Source of the DNA: Parvularcula sp038745625
GTDB taxonomy: Bacteria; Pseudomonadota; Alphaproteobacteria; Caulobacterales; Parvularculaceae
Length of the DNA stretch: 40,694 bases
Assembly: GCA_038745625.1 (NCBI GenBank)
Contig: JBCDLG010000014.1
Location: 1 to 40,694, forward strand
Direction: 5' to 3'
Positions 40,085 through 40,694 of the stretch are shown here, in pieces (positions within the stretch are counted from its first letter, which is position 1; every line of letters begins with the position of its first letter). Both the position numbers and the translations under genes were made by a program. The notes beneath the pieces were generated by a model. That model made no database searches, was not told the origin of the DNA, and was given only the letters and a program-made list of their open reading frames with translations.

Positions 40085-40694
40085 CCACCATCCTTGATCG
40101 GATCATCGCCTACAAAATGGACGAAGTTGCAGCGGCCAAGGCGTCGCGTCCGCTGGGATCCTTGCGTGAGGAGGCCGACAGTCGCGCACCCCGCGGGTTC
40201 GCGGCGCGGGTGCATGCGAAGGCAGAAGCTGGCCTCGGCATCATCGCCGAGGTGAAAAAGGCGAGCCCTTCGAAAGGCCTCATCCGCGAGAATTTTCAGC
40301 CTGCAGAGCTCGCCCGCTCGCTTCAGAGCGGCGGGGCCGCCTGCCTTTCGGTGCTGACGGATGTGCCGAGTTTCCAAGGCCATCTCGATTACTTGACGGC
40401 GGCCCGCGAGGCCGTAGAGATCCCGCTGCTCCGCAAAGACTTTATGGTGGATACGTATCAAGTCACCGAGGCGCGGGCGGCGGGCGCCGACGCGATCCTA
40501 CTCATCATGGCGTGCCTCGATGATCCGCTTGCGGCGGAGTTGCGCGCTTCGGCCAAAGACGAAGGCCTTGATGTCTTGGTCGAAGTGCATGACGAAGAAG
40601 AGGTCGAGCGCGCCCTTCGTCTCAGCCCCGATCTCTTGGGCGTCAACAATCGTAATCTCAAAACCTTCGAGACCGACATCGCCACCACGCCGCG
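40081..40694 (+). CDS. trpC: Indole-3-glycerol phosphate synthase, N-terminal part (cut by window end)
   Basis: The visible 204 residues of this (beta/alpha)8-barrel enzyme cover most of a usual 260-residue TrpC. It closes the indole ring in tryptophan synthesis. The motifs seen are IIAEVKKASPSKG (about 57-69, with the catalytic Lys), LLRKDFM near 119, LVEVHDEEE near 167, and GVNNRNLKTF near 189. The start ATG overlaps the trpD stop by four bases. It is a single-function protein as far as visible; a fused TrpF cannot be excluded because the end is missing. Confidence 0.95.
   Translation, partial: MTTILDRIIAYKMDEVAAAKASRPLGSLREEADSRAPRGFAARVHAKAEAGLGIIAEVKKASPSKGLIRENFQPAELARSLQSGGAACLSVLTDVPSFQGHLDYLTAAREAVEIPLLRKDFMVDTYQVTEARAAGADAILLIMACLDDPLAAELRASAKDEGLDVLVEVHDEEEVERALRLSPDLLGVNNRNLKTFETDIATTP

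Noticed and set aside
1..40694. Search for tRNA, rRNA, CRISPR, insertion sequence, prophage and toxin-antitoxin signals
   Set aside because: None was recognisable by eye; no regularly spaced repeats, transposase or integrase motifs, or cloverleaf-like sequences were found. A tRNAscan or Rfam run could still reveal a small RNA.

Overview
The window is dense, high-GC bacterial chromosome. About 42 protein genes fill almost all of it, and no gene-free stretch exceeds about 185 bases. Gene content and order point to an alphaproteobacterium. The evidence is the trkA-trkH-hfq-hflX run, an FtsZ ending in an alphaproteobacterial-type C-terminal peptide, tpiA-secG placed divergently to a PpiD-like chaperone and trpE, and trpG-trpD-trpC. 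A Caulobacterales/Hyphomonadales/Parvularculales-like affiliation is an inference from memory, not something I could test. I saw no tRNA, rRNA, CRISPR array, insertion sequence, phage gene or origin.

Layout. 1-2260: end of a sensor-less histidine kinase, a MAPEG membrane protein and two exported or small uncharacterised proteins. 2327-8542: alaS, 3-hydroxyisobutyryl-CoA hydrolase (valine breakdown), a sterol-desaturase-family oxygenase and prpD. 8551-13652: terminator, small membrane protein, exported TAP-type peptidase, prpB, ABM monooxygenase, OmpA-like protein and prpC. With prpD this gives a full set of methylcitrate-cycle enzymes in the order D-B-C, and the valine gene upstream feeds propionyl-CoA into that cycle. 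13741-18743: MerC-like, VOC, GNAT, SDR, TetR, CPBP protease, an orphan exported protein and a nitroreductase. 18888-27144: ftsZ (away from ftsA), rpiA, gor, trkA, trkH, hfq, hflX. 27218-30234: a sulfatase-fold protein that has lost catalytic residues, and an LpxR-like outer-membrane deacylase. 30231-32409 (minus): tpiA, an alpha/beta hydrolase and secG, tightly overlapping. 32516-40694: PpiD-like, trpE, then indoleamine 2,3-dioxygenase and a divergent Lrp/AsnC regulator lying inside the trp region, a polysaccharide-deacetylase-like protein, and trpG-trpD-trpC (cut by the window end).

The most interesting points are these. A tryptophan-degrading heme dioxygenase and its probable Lrp-type regulator sit between trpE and trpGDC, with a repeat-rich control region. 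A pseudo-sulfatase has Gly for the formylglycine Cys and Ala for the active-site Lys. A perfect hairpin covers the prpD ribosome-binding site. The prp enzymes resemble the actinobacterial type. Two genes (VOC and hflX) have conserved N-termini with no standard start codon. A solitary ftsZ is preceded by a CtrA-like box. Nothing here is clearly a wholly new multi-gene system.
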